DNA of 64,000 nt from Bacteroidales bacterium. Lineage in GTDB: Bacteria; Bacteroidota; Bacteroidia; Bacteroidales; Paludibacteraceae. The stretch covers positions 1 to 64,000 of the forward strand of contig JALFZG010000062.1 in assembly GCA_022784645.1 (NCBI GenBank), read 5' to 3'. The notes below the pieces were generated by a model that ran no database searches, had not been told where the DNA came from, and worked only from the letters and a program-made list of their open reading frames with translations. Shown piece after piece: positions 45,693-55,819 of this stretch; position 1 is the first letter of the stretch; each line of letters starts with the position of its first letter. The translations under genes were made by a program, and so were the position numbers.

Positions 45693-46709
45693 CTATTGCT
45701 TATTGAGTTTATAAACGATGCGTTGCATCTCCGGAAGGTTCTTAAAAACGCTTACCGATCGCCGCCATACGGCTGCATCAATAGCAGGGGTGCCCATATA
45801 GGTGCCGGCCTTACGCACGTTGCCGGCGATACCCGATTGGGCGCCGAAAATGCAGTCGTCTGTTATCTGGATATGTCCGGCTACGCCCACTTGTCCGGCT
45901 AAGATACAGCGGCTGCCGATGGTCGTACTACCGGCCACACCCACTTGTGCGCACATCAATGTTCGCTCGCCCACCTGCACGTTGTGCCCGAGCTGAACGA
46001 GGTTGTCAATCTTCGTGTTGTTGCCCACCGTGGTGCTACCCATCATAGCCCGATCGATGCAACTGTTAGCGCCTATCTCGATGTCATCGCCAATCACTAC
46101 ATTGCCAATCTGCGGCACTTTTTTCAGTTCACCAGTGGCATCGGGTTCAAACCCAAAACCATCGGCACCAATCACGGCTCCGCTATGGATGATACAGCGT
46201 TGGCCGATTACTGTGTTGTAATATATTTTTACACCGGCATATAACGTGGTAAAATCGCCAATTTTCACGTTTTCATCGATAAAAGTCTGCGGATAAATCT
46301 GCGCTCCGCGGCCGATTACCGCACCCTTTCCGATATACGCAAACGCCCCTACATAAGCATCCTCAGGAATCGTTACTCCCTCCGCGATAAAGCACGGTTG
46401 CTCGATGCCTTTTTTCTTGGGTTGCATCATCTGCTGCACCACTTGCAGGAGTTGAGCCATAGCACCTCGGGCGTTGTCCACGAGGATAAGCGTGGCGCGC
46501 GTTTGACCATCAAAGGGGATGCTGCGGCTCATCAATACGATACTCGCTTCCGTTTCGCTCAAGAAGGGCAGGAACTTCTCATCGCCGAGGAAGCAGAGCG
46601 TGCCTGCTTTTCCCGCCTCAATAGGCGATACGTCGCTCACCGCTGCTTCCGGATTGCCAATCACCGTGCCACCGGTTAATGCTGCTATTTGTTGTGCTGA
46701 AAACGTCAT
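45693..46709 (-). CDS. lpxD: UDP-3-O-(3-hydroxyacyl)glucosamine N-acyltransferase
   Basis: Hexapeptide repeats, GADGFGFEPDATGELKKVPQIGNVVIGDDIEIGANSCIDRA. Confidence 0.95.
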   Translation of the reverse strand: MTFSAQQIAALTGGTVIGNPEAAVSDVSPIEAGKAGTLCFLGDEKFLPFLSETEASIVLMSRSIPFDGQTRATLILVDNARGAMAQLLQVVQQMMQPKKKGIEQPCFIAEGVTIPEDAYVGAFAYIGKGAVIGRGAQIYPQTFIDENVKIGDFTTLYAGVKIYYNTVIGQRCIIHSGAVIGADGFGFEPDATGELKKVPQIGNVVIGDDIEIGANSCIDRAMMGSTTVGNNTKIDNLVQLGHNVQVGERTLMCAQVGVAGSTTIGSRCILAGQVGVAGHIQITDDCIFGAQSGIAGNVRKAGTYMGTPAIDAAVWRRSVSVFKNLPEMQRIVYKLNKQ

Positions 46710-46710
46710 A

Positions 46711-47970
46711 TCAAATCTTGTAATAGTATAAATAATCGTGGTGAACTTGCCGAGTGAGTGCCGTCAGATTCCACATATCGGAGGCATCCGCGATATTGCG
46801 AATCGTGCCATCGGCATAGAGCAAATCGATGGCATCATCTTTGTCAGAATAAGCCCTACTGCTGATGGAGTGGCTGCAGAAGAAATAATCCGCATCCTGC
46901 TCGGCAATGCCAAAATGGATAGCATACTCTTTCCGCAAACGCATGCGCTCTTCGTCAGATAGCGGCTGCTGCAATTCGCGACTCTTGAAGAGTTGGCGGT
47001 TGGTATAAGCTCTGCTGAGGGTGGATAGAATCACGTCATCGGATTGCTCCCACACTTTCATCGCGCTGTGAATATCCGTGTCGTCGAGGAGCGCGTATTG
47101 CTTCAGCGCCTCAGAGCCCAACTGAAAATCCTCTCTTTTGACGCGATTATAGAGGAAAAAGCGCAATGCCGGTGTGCCGAAAATATCCTCTCCCTGCATG
47201 GCCAACGTCTTGGCTCTGCGGAGGATGTTGATAAGCACCTGCTCGGCTGCCACCGATGTTTTATGCAGATACACTTGCCAATACATCAACCGCCTTGCAA
47301 CGATAAATTTTTCCACACTGTAGATGCCTTTGGCATCGAGCACAAGACGGTCGGATGCCACGTTGAGCATTTTCAGAATGCGTTGCGAAGGGATGCTGCC
47401 TTCTGTTACCCCGCAAAAAAACGAATCTCGGCAGAGGTAATCCATTCGATCAACATCGAGCTGGCTGGAGATGAGCTGATGGAGGAAATGGCGCGGATAC
47501 TCATCGCAGAAGATGGCAATGGCTTCGTCTAATGGGCGCTCCACCTCACCTTGCAAGGTCATCTGCTTGCTGCCGGTGAGATCATGATTGATCTGCTGCA
47601 TCATCAGGAGCGAGATATCTTCATGAGAAATGCCATTGACGAGGGTATTCTCCAACACATGCGAAAACGGCCCATGCCCTACATCGTGAAGCAGGATAGC
47701 CGCCATCGATGCTATCTCCTCGCTCTCTGACACCGCTATCCCTTTCTCGCGGAGGTTATGGATAGCTTCATGCATTAGATGCATGGCCCCGAGACTATGG
47801 TTGAGCCGCGTATGAACGGCCCCAGGATACACCATATTGCTCACACCAAGCTGCTTGATGCGGCTCAGGCGCTGCATATACGGATGTTGGAGAATATCGT
47901 AGAGCAAATCGCTTTGGATACGGATAAACCCAAACACGGGGTCATTGATTATTTTCTTCTTACTTGGCAT
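46711..47970 (-). CDS. HD-domain phosphohydrolase (dGTPase-like)
   Basis: TRLNHSLGAMHLMHEA, AAILLHDVGHGPFSHVLE. Confidence 0.9.
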   Translation of the reverse strand: MPSKKKIINDPVFGFIRIQSDLLYDILQHPYMQRLSRIKQLGVSNMVYPGAVHTRLNHSLGAMHLMHEAIHNLREKGIAVSESEEIASMAAILLHDVGHGPFSHVLENTLVNGISHEDISLLMMQQINHDLTGSKQMTLQGEVERPLDEAIAIFCDEYPRHFLHQLISSQLDVDRMDYLCRDSFFCGVTEGSIPSQRILKMLNVASDRLVLDAKGIYSVEKFIVARRLMYWQVYLHKTSVAAEQVLINILRRAKTLAMQGEDIFGTPALRFFLYNRVKREDFQLGSEALKQYALLDDTDIHSAMKVWEQSDDVILSTLSRAYTNRQLFKSRELQQPLSDEERMRLRKEYAIHFGIAEQDADYFFCSHSISSRAYSDKDDAIDLLYADGTIRNIADASDMWNLTALTRQVHHDYLYYYKI

Positions 47971-48097
47971 GTATTGCGAGGTTGCTCAGCTTTGCTGAGA
48001 ATAATATTAGGCTGCAAAAGTACTACATTTTCCTGACATTACCAAATTTTTCGGATAAAAACGCTGAAAACCATCAAAAATGGCGCGTATAGGACAT

Positions 48098-48131
48098 AAA
48101 AAAGGACCTCTCCCTATTAGGAAAGGCCCTG
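48098..48131 (-). terminator. Intrinsic terminator downstream of the sigma factor gene
   Basis: GGGCCTTTCC..GGTCC + T6 on minus. Confidence 0.65.
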
Positions 48132-48158
48132 TAAAAAGATAAAGACGTATGTAATAAA

Positions 48159-49019
48159 TCAGCCGAGGTACGTCTTCAGTACCCTGCTTCGGCTGCTGCT
48201 CTTAAGCCTGCGGATGGCCTTCTCCTTAATTTGGCGCACGCGCTCGCGCGTAAGATGAAACTCTTCGCCAATCTCCTCAAGCGTCTTCTCCGGCACACCA
48301 ATACCGAAGAACTTACGGATAATATCCGCTTCTCTTGGGGTAAGGGTAGCGAGTGCACGGTCAATCTCTCTGGAGAGGGACTCATTGATCAGTCCGCGGT
48401 CTGCAATCGGCGAATCGTCGTTGGGCATCACATCGAGCAGGGAGTTATCTTCGCCTTCTACGAATGGTGCATCCACACTTACGTGTCGGCCCGACATCTT
48501 CAGCGTATCGGCTACTTTATCTACGTCCAATCCAAGTTCGTTGGCCAGTTCTTCTGCGGATGGCTTGCGTTCGTGTTCTTGTTCGAAACGAGAGAACGCC
48601 TTGTTAATTTTGTTGAGCGAACCAACTTGGTTGAGCGGCAGACGTACGATACGACTCTGCTCTGCGAGCGCCTGAAGGATACTCTGGCGAATCCACCATA
48701 CGGCATAGGAGATAAACTTAAAACCTCTCGTTTCATCGAATTTCTCAGCGGCTTTAATAAGGCCTAAGTTGCCTTCGTTGATAAGGTCCGGAAGGCTAAG
48801 GCCTTGGTTTTGATACTGTTTTGCCACGGAAACCACGAAACGTAAGTTGGCTCTGGTCAGTTTCTCCAATGCGGCTTTGTCGCCATTTCTGATTCGGCCA
48901 GCCAATTCTACTTCTTCTTCCACCGAGATGAGTTCCTCTCTACCAATCTCCTGAAGGTACTTGTCGAGCGAGGCACTCTCGCGGTTGGTGATAGACTTTG
49001 TAATCTTTAGCTGTCTCAT
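48159..49019 (-). CDS. rpoD: Primary-type sigma-70 family RNA polymerase sigma factor
   Basis: [61 protein letters not shown]. Confidence 0.95.
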   Translation of the reverse strand: MRQLKITKSITNRESASLDKYLQEIGREELISVEEEVELAGRIRNGDKAALEKLTRANLRFVVSVAKQYQNQGLSLPDLINEGNLGLIKAAEKFDETRGFKFISYAVWWIRQSILQALAEQSRIVRLPLNQVGSLNKINKAFSRFEQEHERKPSAEELANELGLDVDKVADTLKMSGRHVSVDAPFVEGEDNSLLDVMPNDDSPIADRGLINESLSREIDRALATLTPREADIIRKFFGIGVPEKTLEEIGEEFHLTRERVRQIKEKAIRRLKSSSRSRVLKTYLG

Positions 49020-49083
49020 AGTTTATATAAAAAAATACGTGTTTCAGGTATATGGACACAATACCCGAAACTAAAAATCGCTG

Positions 49084-49091
49084 CAAAATTA
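49084..49091 (-). promoter_or_regulatory. -7 element TAATTTTG for the sigma factor gene
   Basis: CAAAATTA on plus strand. Confidence 0.55.
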
Positions 49092-49131
49092 CTACTTTTT
49101 TTTAAAATCAGCAAATCTTTCGTCAAAAAAA

Positions 49132-49163
49132 TTTGGATAAATAAAAAAAATGTTGTACTTTTG
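49132..49163 (+). promoter_or_regulatory. Canonical promoter TTTG-N20-TACTTTTG upstream of tRNA-Arg
   Basis: ATTTG at 49131-49135, TACTTTTG at 49156-49163. Confidence 0.75.
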
Positions 49164-49339
49164 CACCGGATTATGGCCATTAGTGTAATAAATGTTATAA
49201 AATCTCCTTTCGGAGGGCACATTTTTATTACAAGAATTGTGCCATGTAGCAGCTTGACATACTGCTGTCAGTAATGGCGGTTCAGCACAGCATCAGCGAT
49301 AATGCAATCGTGCGAATGTCATTTGTTATGAAAATCCAT

Positions 49340-49413
49340 GGTCTGGTAGCTCAGCTGGATAGAGCAACAGCCTTCTAAGCTGTGGGTCTCGGGTTCGAAT
49401 CCCGACCGGATCA
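49340..49413 (+). tRNA. tRNA-Arg (TCT)
   Basis: Cloverleaf folds by eye: GGTCTGG/CCGGATC acceptor, CTTCTAA anticodon loop, TTCGAAT T-loop. Confidence 0.95.
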
Positions 49414-49618
49414 CAAGGAAAAGCAACCGGCGCATCGGAAAAATTTATTTTTCCAGTGCAAAGGTTGCTTTTACTTGTTAGACTGCAGCCCGCAGGGCAA
49501 GGGATAATAAAATAATCCCGACCGGATCACAAGGAAAAGCAACCGGCGCATCGGAAAAATTTATTTTTCCAGTGCAAAGGTTGCTTTTACTTGTTAGATA
49601 GCAGCCCGCAGGGCAAGG
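49398..49618 (+). repeat. 105-bp direct repeat pair (49398-49502 and 49514-49618) including tRNA-Arg 3' end and terminator-like hairpin
   Basis: Near-identical, two mismatches noted, 116-bp offset. Confidence 0.9.
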
Positions 49619-49643
49619 ACCTTTTGTGGTGTTACTCAGTATT

Positions 49644-49687
49644 CATCGCACGACCATCGTACAGTCATCGCACGTTCATCGCACACA
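49644..49687 (+). repeat. Four 11-bp iterons CATCGCACGAC/CATCGTACAGT/CATCGCACGTT/CATCGCACACA (locus C)
   Basis: Read directly; same motif as loci A and B. Confidence 0.85.
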
Positions 49688-49758
49688 AAAACACGTACGA
49701 ACTACGTGTTCTGCTTGTGAAAACAACGTGCAAGCACAACAACTACGTGCGAGGAAAA

Positions 49759-49935
49759 ATGAGCGTTCGAAAAACAAGTGAGATTATTATGTTAATACCT
49801 TTATTAGTGGGAGCCACTATAATATATATATATAAGGAGTGTAGTATAAGGTGTGGCATAAAGCAACAAGGTGCGGGTTACCCCACACCTCACAACGTGC
49901 TGCATTGGGATAAAGATACACCTTTGCAGCATTAA
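49759..49935 (+). CDS. Possible 58-aa single-TM peptide MSVRKTSEIIMLIPLLVGATIIYIYKECS...
   Basis: GAGG Shine-Dalgarno-like 4 nt before ATG; hydrophobic helix. Confidence 0.3.
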   Translation: MSVRKTSEIIMLIPLLVGATIIYIYKECSIRCGIKQQGAGYPTPHNVLHWDKDTPLQH

Positions 49936-50187
49936 AATATTGCTGAATTTGGAGATTTTTTGGTTTGCGAAAAGCAAAGGGACAAGCAAAAAGAACTTTC
50001 AGCAAAGAGCAAATGGGATGCCGCGAATCACCTCAAATCGTCGTTTTAACGAAAAAGTCTTTTTTACCGCTGCAAAATTACTGCTTTTTTTTCAATTGAA
50101 CAAAAAAAAAAATATGTTATATAACATGTTTTCGGGAAAAATGCATTTTTTTTGATAAAAATGTATGGTAGTATGGAAAAAAAAGTG

Positions 50188-50195
50188 TAACTTTG
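50188..50195 (+). promoter_or_regulatory. -7 element TAACTTTG for the second susC
   Basis: Consensus match 80 bp before the SusC start. Confidence 0.55.
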
Positions 50196-50276
50196 CACCG
50201 CGAAATACCATGGGGTATCCCGCGAAATACTCATTTATGGTAGGAAACAAATGTTTAACCAATTACATATTCAGGT

Positions 50277-53200
50277 ATGAAAACACGCAAAGCAGTAGAT
50301 TTCCTCAGAGGAACTCTATTCGTGTCAGCTACTTTGGTAGCCTTGACACTGGGCAGCGGCATTGCTATGGCAGCCCCGGCTGACAACACCACCCAGGCCA
50401 CGAATACGGTTAGTGGTGTGGTACGTGACGCAAATGGTGAGGCAATCATCGGTGCGAATGTCATTGAAAAAGGAACAAGCAACGGTACGATTACCGACTT
50501 TGATGGCAAGTTCACCCTCGTCACAGAAAAGAATGCGACCCTCGTAATATCTTACGTAGGCATGAAAGAGAAAGAGGTTCGCGCATCAAAAAACATGATT
50601 ATCAACCTTCAGGAGGATGCTGAGGTCCTCGATGAACTCGTAGTCGTAGGTTACGGCGTTCAGAAGAAGGCAAACCTCACGGGTGCAGTAAGCTCCGTAG
50701 ATGTTTCCAAGACGCTTGAGAGCAAGTCTCAGGCTAACGTAACGAAAGCCCTTCAGGGTGCCGTTCCGGGTTTGACAATTACTCAAACCAATGGTGACAT
50801 CAACGAAGATGCAAAGATTGAGATTCGTGGTATTGGTTCTATCAATGGTAGCTCTCGTCCTCTCTACGTAATCGACGGTGTACCTATGGAGCAAACGGAT
50901 AACTTCAACCCGTTGGCTTCTTTGAATGCCAATGATATCGAGTCAATTTCGGTATTGAAGGATGCATCCTCCACTTCTATTTACGGTACGAAAGCTGCTT
51001 TCGGTGTAGTACTTATTACTACTAAGACGGCTAAGAACCAGGACAAGTGCAAAGTAACCTATTCTGACAACTTCGGTTGGAGTCAGGCTACTGTTCTTCC
51101 TGAGTACCCGAACGTAATGGAACAAATCAAGGGTATGGCAGAAGCAAACAACCGCGTTGGTGATGCTAATGAGCTCTTCGGTATGTATTTTGACTCGCCT
51201 GAGTTTATCGGCATGGTACAAAAATGGCAGGATAAGTATGGTGAGAATTATAAGAAAGGTTATGAGCCCATGATTTGGGGTGTGGACTACGACGAACTTG
51301 GCTACTATGCTAACTACGATGTAGCAGGTATCATGTTCAACAAGGCAGCTCCATCTCAGCAGCACAATCTCTCCGTACAGGGCAACGCTGGTAAGACGCA
51401 GTACTACATGGCTCTCGGGTACGACCAGGAGCAGGGCTTGATTAACTTCAATCCTGACAAACTGAAACGCTATAATGCTACTGTTAACCTGAGCACTCAG
51501 GCAAACGAATGGCTTGAGGTTGGTGCTCGCTTCAACTACAGCGACAAGCAGTACAAGTCTGTTTATATGCGCTCGGGTACGTATCAGTATCTCTGGCGTT
51601 GGGGTTCGTTCTTCGGTCCTTACGGATATTTCGAGGGTGAAGACGGCAAGACCTACGATGGCCGTAATATGATTGGCTATCGTAATCAAGGTGGTGATCT
51701 TACTCGCCGCACTATGAACATGCGTGCTGGTGGTTTCTTCAAGATCGACTTCCTACCGTCTTCTATCAAGAACCACAAGTTCACCTTCAATGGTGACTAC
51801 ACCTTCATTAAGAGCGACACCCGCTATAAAGGCGTAGGTCTTCCTGCTACGATTTACAACACTTGGTCTGTAAATCCGTCACTTGCAACCCTTTCTACCA
51901 CTACCTTCGTAGAAACGGATAATTCTCAGAGTTATTCGCATATTGCCAATGCTTATTTCAATTACAACGGCAACTTTGCCAAGAACCACAATTTGAACGT
52001 AATGGTGGGTGGTAATATGGATAAGTATAATTATGAATATCTCTACTACGAGCGCCACGCTATCATGGATAACAATCTTCCTGAGTTGTCTCTCTGCGAC
52101 GAGGATTATGACTACACCCATTTGAAGGTTCATTCCGGTTCACTCGGTTTCTTCGCTCGTGTAAACTACGACTATAAGGGTATCTACCTGCTCGAGTTGA
52201 ATGGCCGTTGGGATGCTTCTTCTAAGTTCCCCGCAGCTGATCAGTGGGGCTTCTTCCCATCGTTCTCTGTAGGTTATCGTCTGTCTGAAGAGGCTTACTT
52301 CGAGAAAGCTCGCGAGTATGTAAGCAACTTGAAGATTCGTGCATCATATGGTACGATTGGTAACCAGGATATCGGTACGAACATGTTTATCGCTACTATG
52401 ACGAAGCAGGGCACTTCAGTAAATTGGCTTGGTACCGGTTCTTCTAAGTACGATACGTTCTCTGATCCGAAACTCGTTTCCAGCTCACTCACTTGGGAGA
52501 CCATCGCAACTACGAACGTAGGTCTCGACCTCGGCTTCCTCCAGAACACGCTCAACGTAAGCTTCGACTGGTTCCAGCGCGAGAACAAGAATATGATTGC
52601 CCCGGGCAAGGCTCTTCCTTCCGTTATTGGTGCAACCTCGGCTTACGAGAATGCCGGCTCAATGCGCACTCGCGGTTGGGAACTTACCATCGATTGGCGT
52701 GACACCTTCGGAGATTGGACTGTATATGCTACCGCTAACCTCGCTGACTACAAGACCATTATTACTCAATGGGATAGCCAGAATCTTCTCAACCAAAACT
52801 ACACTGGTAAGGAATATGGTGAAATCTGGGGCTTTGAGACCGATCGTTATTTCACCAAAGAAGACTTCGTATATGACGACCAAGGCGTTGTGACTGGTTA
52901 TGCAAATGGTATCGCCAGCCAAAAGAGCCTTGAGAGTGGTAAGTTCGTTTATGGCGTAGGTGACGTCAAGTTTGTTGATCAGAATGGTGATGGTGTTATT
53001 GACGCTGGTGATGGTACTCCCGAAAATCATGGCGACCTTATCAAGATTGGTAATACCACTCCGCGCTTCAACTATTCTCTCCGTGCCGGCTTTGATTACA
53101 ACATCAATAAGGGTAAGGGCGGTAACCTCGACTTCGACCTCTACTTCCAGGGTGTAGGTAAGCGTGATATGTGGACTCAGTCTGCATTCGTAATGCCGTT

Positions 53201-53648
53201 CATGCGTGGCGTTGATGCTCTCTATGCTAATCAGCTCTCGTATGTAACGAGTGAGCAAATCGCAAACAACACCGTTGATCAAAACGCTAAGTACCCTGCT
53301 ATGATGGGTGGCGGTGCTGGTCAAGGTACCATCTCTTCTTCGGTTCTCGGTCTTGGCCGCTATAACTTCTATCCTCAGACCAAGTATCTCGTTAATATGG
53401 CTTACCTTCGTCTGAAGAACATCACTCTCGGTTATACCCTCCCGCGCGAGGCTACTCGTAAGGCAACTATCGAGAAGATTCGTGTTTATGCATCTATTAA
53501 CAATGTATTCGATCTCGTAAATCACACCCGTCAGTTTGGGCTTGATCCGGAAATCAACACCGGTGTTGGTTCGTATGCTAATGGCGTATTCGGTCGTACC
53601 GAACCTATTACCCGTACCTATTCTTTCGGTATCCAGGTTGAGTTCTAA
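50277..53648 (+). CDS. SusC/RagA family TonB-linked outer-membrane protein
   Basis: VSGVVRDANGEAIIGANVIEKGT, DELVVVGYGVQKKANLTGAVS, SSTSIYGTKAAFGVVLITTK. Confidence 0.95.
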   Translation: MKTRKAVDFLRGTLFVSATLVALTLGSGIAMAAPADNTTQATNTVSGVVRDANGEAIIGANVIEKGTSNGTITDFDGKFTLVTEKNATLVISYVGMKEKEVRASKNMIINLQEDAEVLDELVVVGYGVQKKANLTGAVSSVDVSKTLESKSQANVTKALQGAVPGLTITQTNGDINEDAKIEIRGIGSINGSSRPLYVIDGVPMEQTDNFNPLASLNANDIESISVLKDASSTSIYGTKAAFGVVLITTKTAKNQDKCKVTYSDNFGWSQATVLPEYPNVMEQIKGMAEANNRVGDANELFGMYFDSPEFIGMVQKWQDKYGENYKKGYEPMIWGVDYDELGYYANYDVAGIMFNKAAPSQQHNLSVQGNAGKTQYYMALGYDQEQGLINFNPDKLKRYNATVNLSTQANEWLEVGARFNYSDKQYKSVYMRSGTYQYLWRWGSFFGPYGYFEGEDGKTYDGRNMIGYRNQGGDLTRRTMNMRAGGFFKIDFLPSSIKNHKFTFNGDYTFIKSDTRYKGVGLPATIYNTWSVNPSLATLSTTTFVETDNSQSYSHIANAYFNYNGNFAKNHNLNVMVGGNMDKYNYEYLYYERHAIMDNNLPELSLCDEDYDYTHLKVHSGSLGFFARVNYDYKGIYLLELNGRWDASSKFPAADQWGFFPSFSVGYRLSEEAYFEKAREYVSNLKIRASYGTIGNQDIGTNMFIATMTKQGTSVNWLGTGSSKYDTFSDPKLVSSSLTWETIATTNVGLDLGFLQNTLNVSFDWFQRENKNMIAPGKALPSVIGATSAYENAGSMRTRGWELTIDWRDTFGDWTVYATANLADYKTIITQWDSQNLLNQNYTGKEYGEIWGFETDRYFTKEDFVYDDQGVVTGYANGIASQKSLESGKFVYGVGDVKFVDQNGDGVIDAGDGTPENHGDLIKIGNTTPRFNYSLRAGFDYNINKGKGGNLDFDLYFQGVGKRDMWTQSAFVMPFMRGVDALYANQLSYVTSEQIANNTVDQNAKYPAMMGGGAGQGTISSSVLGLGRYNFYPQTKYLVNMAYLRLKNITLGYTLPREATRKATIEKIRVYASINNVFDLVNHTRQFGLDPEINTGVGSYANGVFGRTEPITRTYSFGIQVEF

Positions 53649-53686
53649 TTCCTGAAAGGATGATATCAAATGCATTAATTTTTTAA

Positions 53687-55378
53687 ATGAAGACAATTAT
53701 GAAAAAGATAGCATTATTTTCGGCAGTAGCTACTCTTGCTTTGGCAAGCTGCTCTGTACTGGATAATAAGCCTGAGACTGAGTTCTCCAAAGACAACTAC
53801 TTCACCAGTGAGAAGAACGTAGAGCTTTATGCACAGAAGTTCTACGATGAGTTCTCGGGCTACGGAAATGGCGGCACCTATGGTAACTTCTATTTCAACT
53901 CGCTCAACGACGACCAAGCTCAGCGTGGTACGACTATTTGGACCTTTACGAGTGTTACCGCAACCAATAGTGTTTGGAACAACTGTTATTCGAGTATTCG
54001 CCAAGCAAATATTCTTATCGATAAAATTCCAACTATTGACGCTATGGACAATGCTTCCAAAGCGCATTGGATGGGTGTCGCTCGTTTGTATCGCGGTTAT
54101 CAGCACTATAAACTCGTTCGTGCATTCGGCGATTGCTATTGGGTTAATCGCGAGATTGATGAGAACGATGCAGACATCGTATATGGCAAGCGTACGGATC
54201 GCGATCTCGTGATGGATAGCGTACTTGCAGATATGCAATTTGCTGTAGAAAATATCAAAGAGTCTGCTGAGCGCACCGAGTTTAACAAAGCTGTTGCTCA
54301 GGCTATGCTTTCAGAGGTAGCTCTTTACGAAGGTACGTTCTGCAAATATCGTTCGGCTCAAGATGGTCAGAAACCGGCAGATGAAGCTCGTGCAAAGAAG
54401 TATCTTGAGGTTTGCGCAAAGGTGAGCAAGGATATTATGGATAATGCCAACTACGAGCTTAATACCGACTTCCGCGCTAACTTCAACTCTCTTGACTTGG
54501 CTGGCAATAAAGAGATGATTCTTTATAAGCATTATGTTTATGGCGTACTTGCACATGGTACCATCGACTATACCTGTGGTTCTACTCCGGTTATGGGTAT
54601 GACCAAAGACGCGTTCAATTCGTATCTTGGAATCGACGGAAAGCCTTGTGCTCCTGGTACGGATAAGGGTACCGCAATCACCATTTTAGCTGCTGATGGC
54701 AAGTGCGATGTAGATCATCAAGTAGTTGATATTTCTGCTGTTCTTGCAGCTCGCGACCCGCGTCTGTCGGCTCAGGTGGATCCTATCGTACACTTTGTTA
54801 ACCATGGTTACGCTCGTTATGGTGGTGCTGAATCTACTTCTACTACCGGCTATGGCGTATTGTTGTTTGATAACGATGCTATTCCTACTGTTGACCGTCA
54901 GTCTATTGGTACGAACGCCACCGATGCTCCGATCTACTGGCTCTCTTATATTATGCTGAACTATGCAGAGGCACAAGCTGAACTTGGCAATAATTCTGAG
55001 GCTAAGGATGCTATTGATGCCATCCGCACACAGCATGCAGGTATGCCGAGCGTAGATGTTACCATAGCTGCAGCCGGTACGACTCTTCTCCAAGAGGTTC
55101 GCCGTGAGCGCCGTGTAGAAATGATGTATTGCCAGAACGATCGCTATTGGTCGCTCATCCGTTGGCATCAGCTCGATAAGCTCGATACCAGAAATAACCC
55201 CGATATCTATTTGGGTGCTTATGCAGCTGGCTTAGACGGCGTTGAGGTAAATGCTGAAGGCTATATTGATACTCGCAATGGCATCGATCGTGTTTACGAT
55301 AAGAAGTATTATCTTTTCCCGATTCCTACCAACGAGATTGCCCTCAATCCTGAGATTGGTCAGAACCATGGTTGGTAA
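53687..55378 (+). CDS. RagB/SusD family nutrient-binding outer-membrane lipoprotein (probable start 53699)
   Basis: Lipobox LASC, RQANILIDKIP, YRGYQHYKLVRAFGDCYWV. Confidence 0.93.
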   Translation: MKTIMKKIALFSAVATLALASCSVLDNKPETEFSKDNYFTSEKNVELYAQKFYDEFSGYGNGGTYGNFYFNSLNDDQAQRGTTIWTFTSVTATNSVWNNCYSSIRQANILIDKIPTIDAMDNASKAHWMGVARLYRGYQHYKLVRAFGDCYWVNREIDENDADIVYGKRTDRDLVMDSVLADMQFAVENIKESAERTEFNKAVAQAMLSEVALYEGTFCKYRSAQDGQKPADEARAKKYLEVCAKVSKDIMDNANYELNTDFRANFNSLDLAGNKEMILYKHYVYGVLAHGTIDYTCGSTPVMGMTKDAFNSYLGIDGKPCAPGTDKGTAITILAADGKCDVDHQVVDISAVLAARDPRLSAQVDPIVHFVNHGYARYGGAESTSTTGYGVLLFDNDAIPTVDRQSIGTNATDAPIYWLSYIMLNYAEAQAELGNNSEAKDAIDAIRTQHAGMPSVDVTIAAAGTTLLQEVRRERRVEMMYCQNDRYWSLIRWHQLDKLDTRNNPDIYLGAYAAGLDGVEVNAEGYIDTRNGIDRVYDKKYYLFPIPTNEIALNPEIGQNHGW

Positions 55379-55421
55379 TCCACAAAATGCTTAATCCACA
55401 AAATGCTTAATTGCATATCCA

Positions 55422-55452
55422 AAGAGCATCCCGTGAGGGGTGCTCTTTTTTC
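55422..55452 (+). terminator. Intrinsic terminator of susCD
   Basis: AGAGCATCCC-GTGA-GGGGTGCTCT + T6. Confidence 0.85.
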
Positions 55453-55744
55453 ATCTATACGCCAGAAAAGTAATTTAGTAGGTGTTGTTTTTGATAGTAC
55501 GGTTGCAGAACGGTTGCAGAACCGACTTCACCCGAATAAACCAACATGCCAAAATCAGTTATCGCTATTGTTGTGATTTTTTGGAATTTTAGCATACGTA
55601 ATAACGAACATTCTGAAAGCAAAGCGCAACAGTTTTGCGTTGAAACAAATAGCGAAGCGAGCGCATTTTTGAGTAAGCAGATGTGTGGGGGAGAGGGTGA
55701 TAGAGCACAAAAAAAGCTTCGAGCCGAAGCACGAAGCTGTAATT

Positions 55745-55819
<75 letters not shown>

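Noticed and set aside
49164-49339. 6S or SRP RNA
   Set aside because: No SRP GGAAG/GNAR core, and the ends do not form a convincing 6S-type closing stem
49514-49618. Second tRNA gene
   Set aside because: Only the 3' acceptor/T-stem remnant and terminator are duplicated; no full cloverleaf
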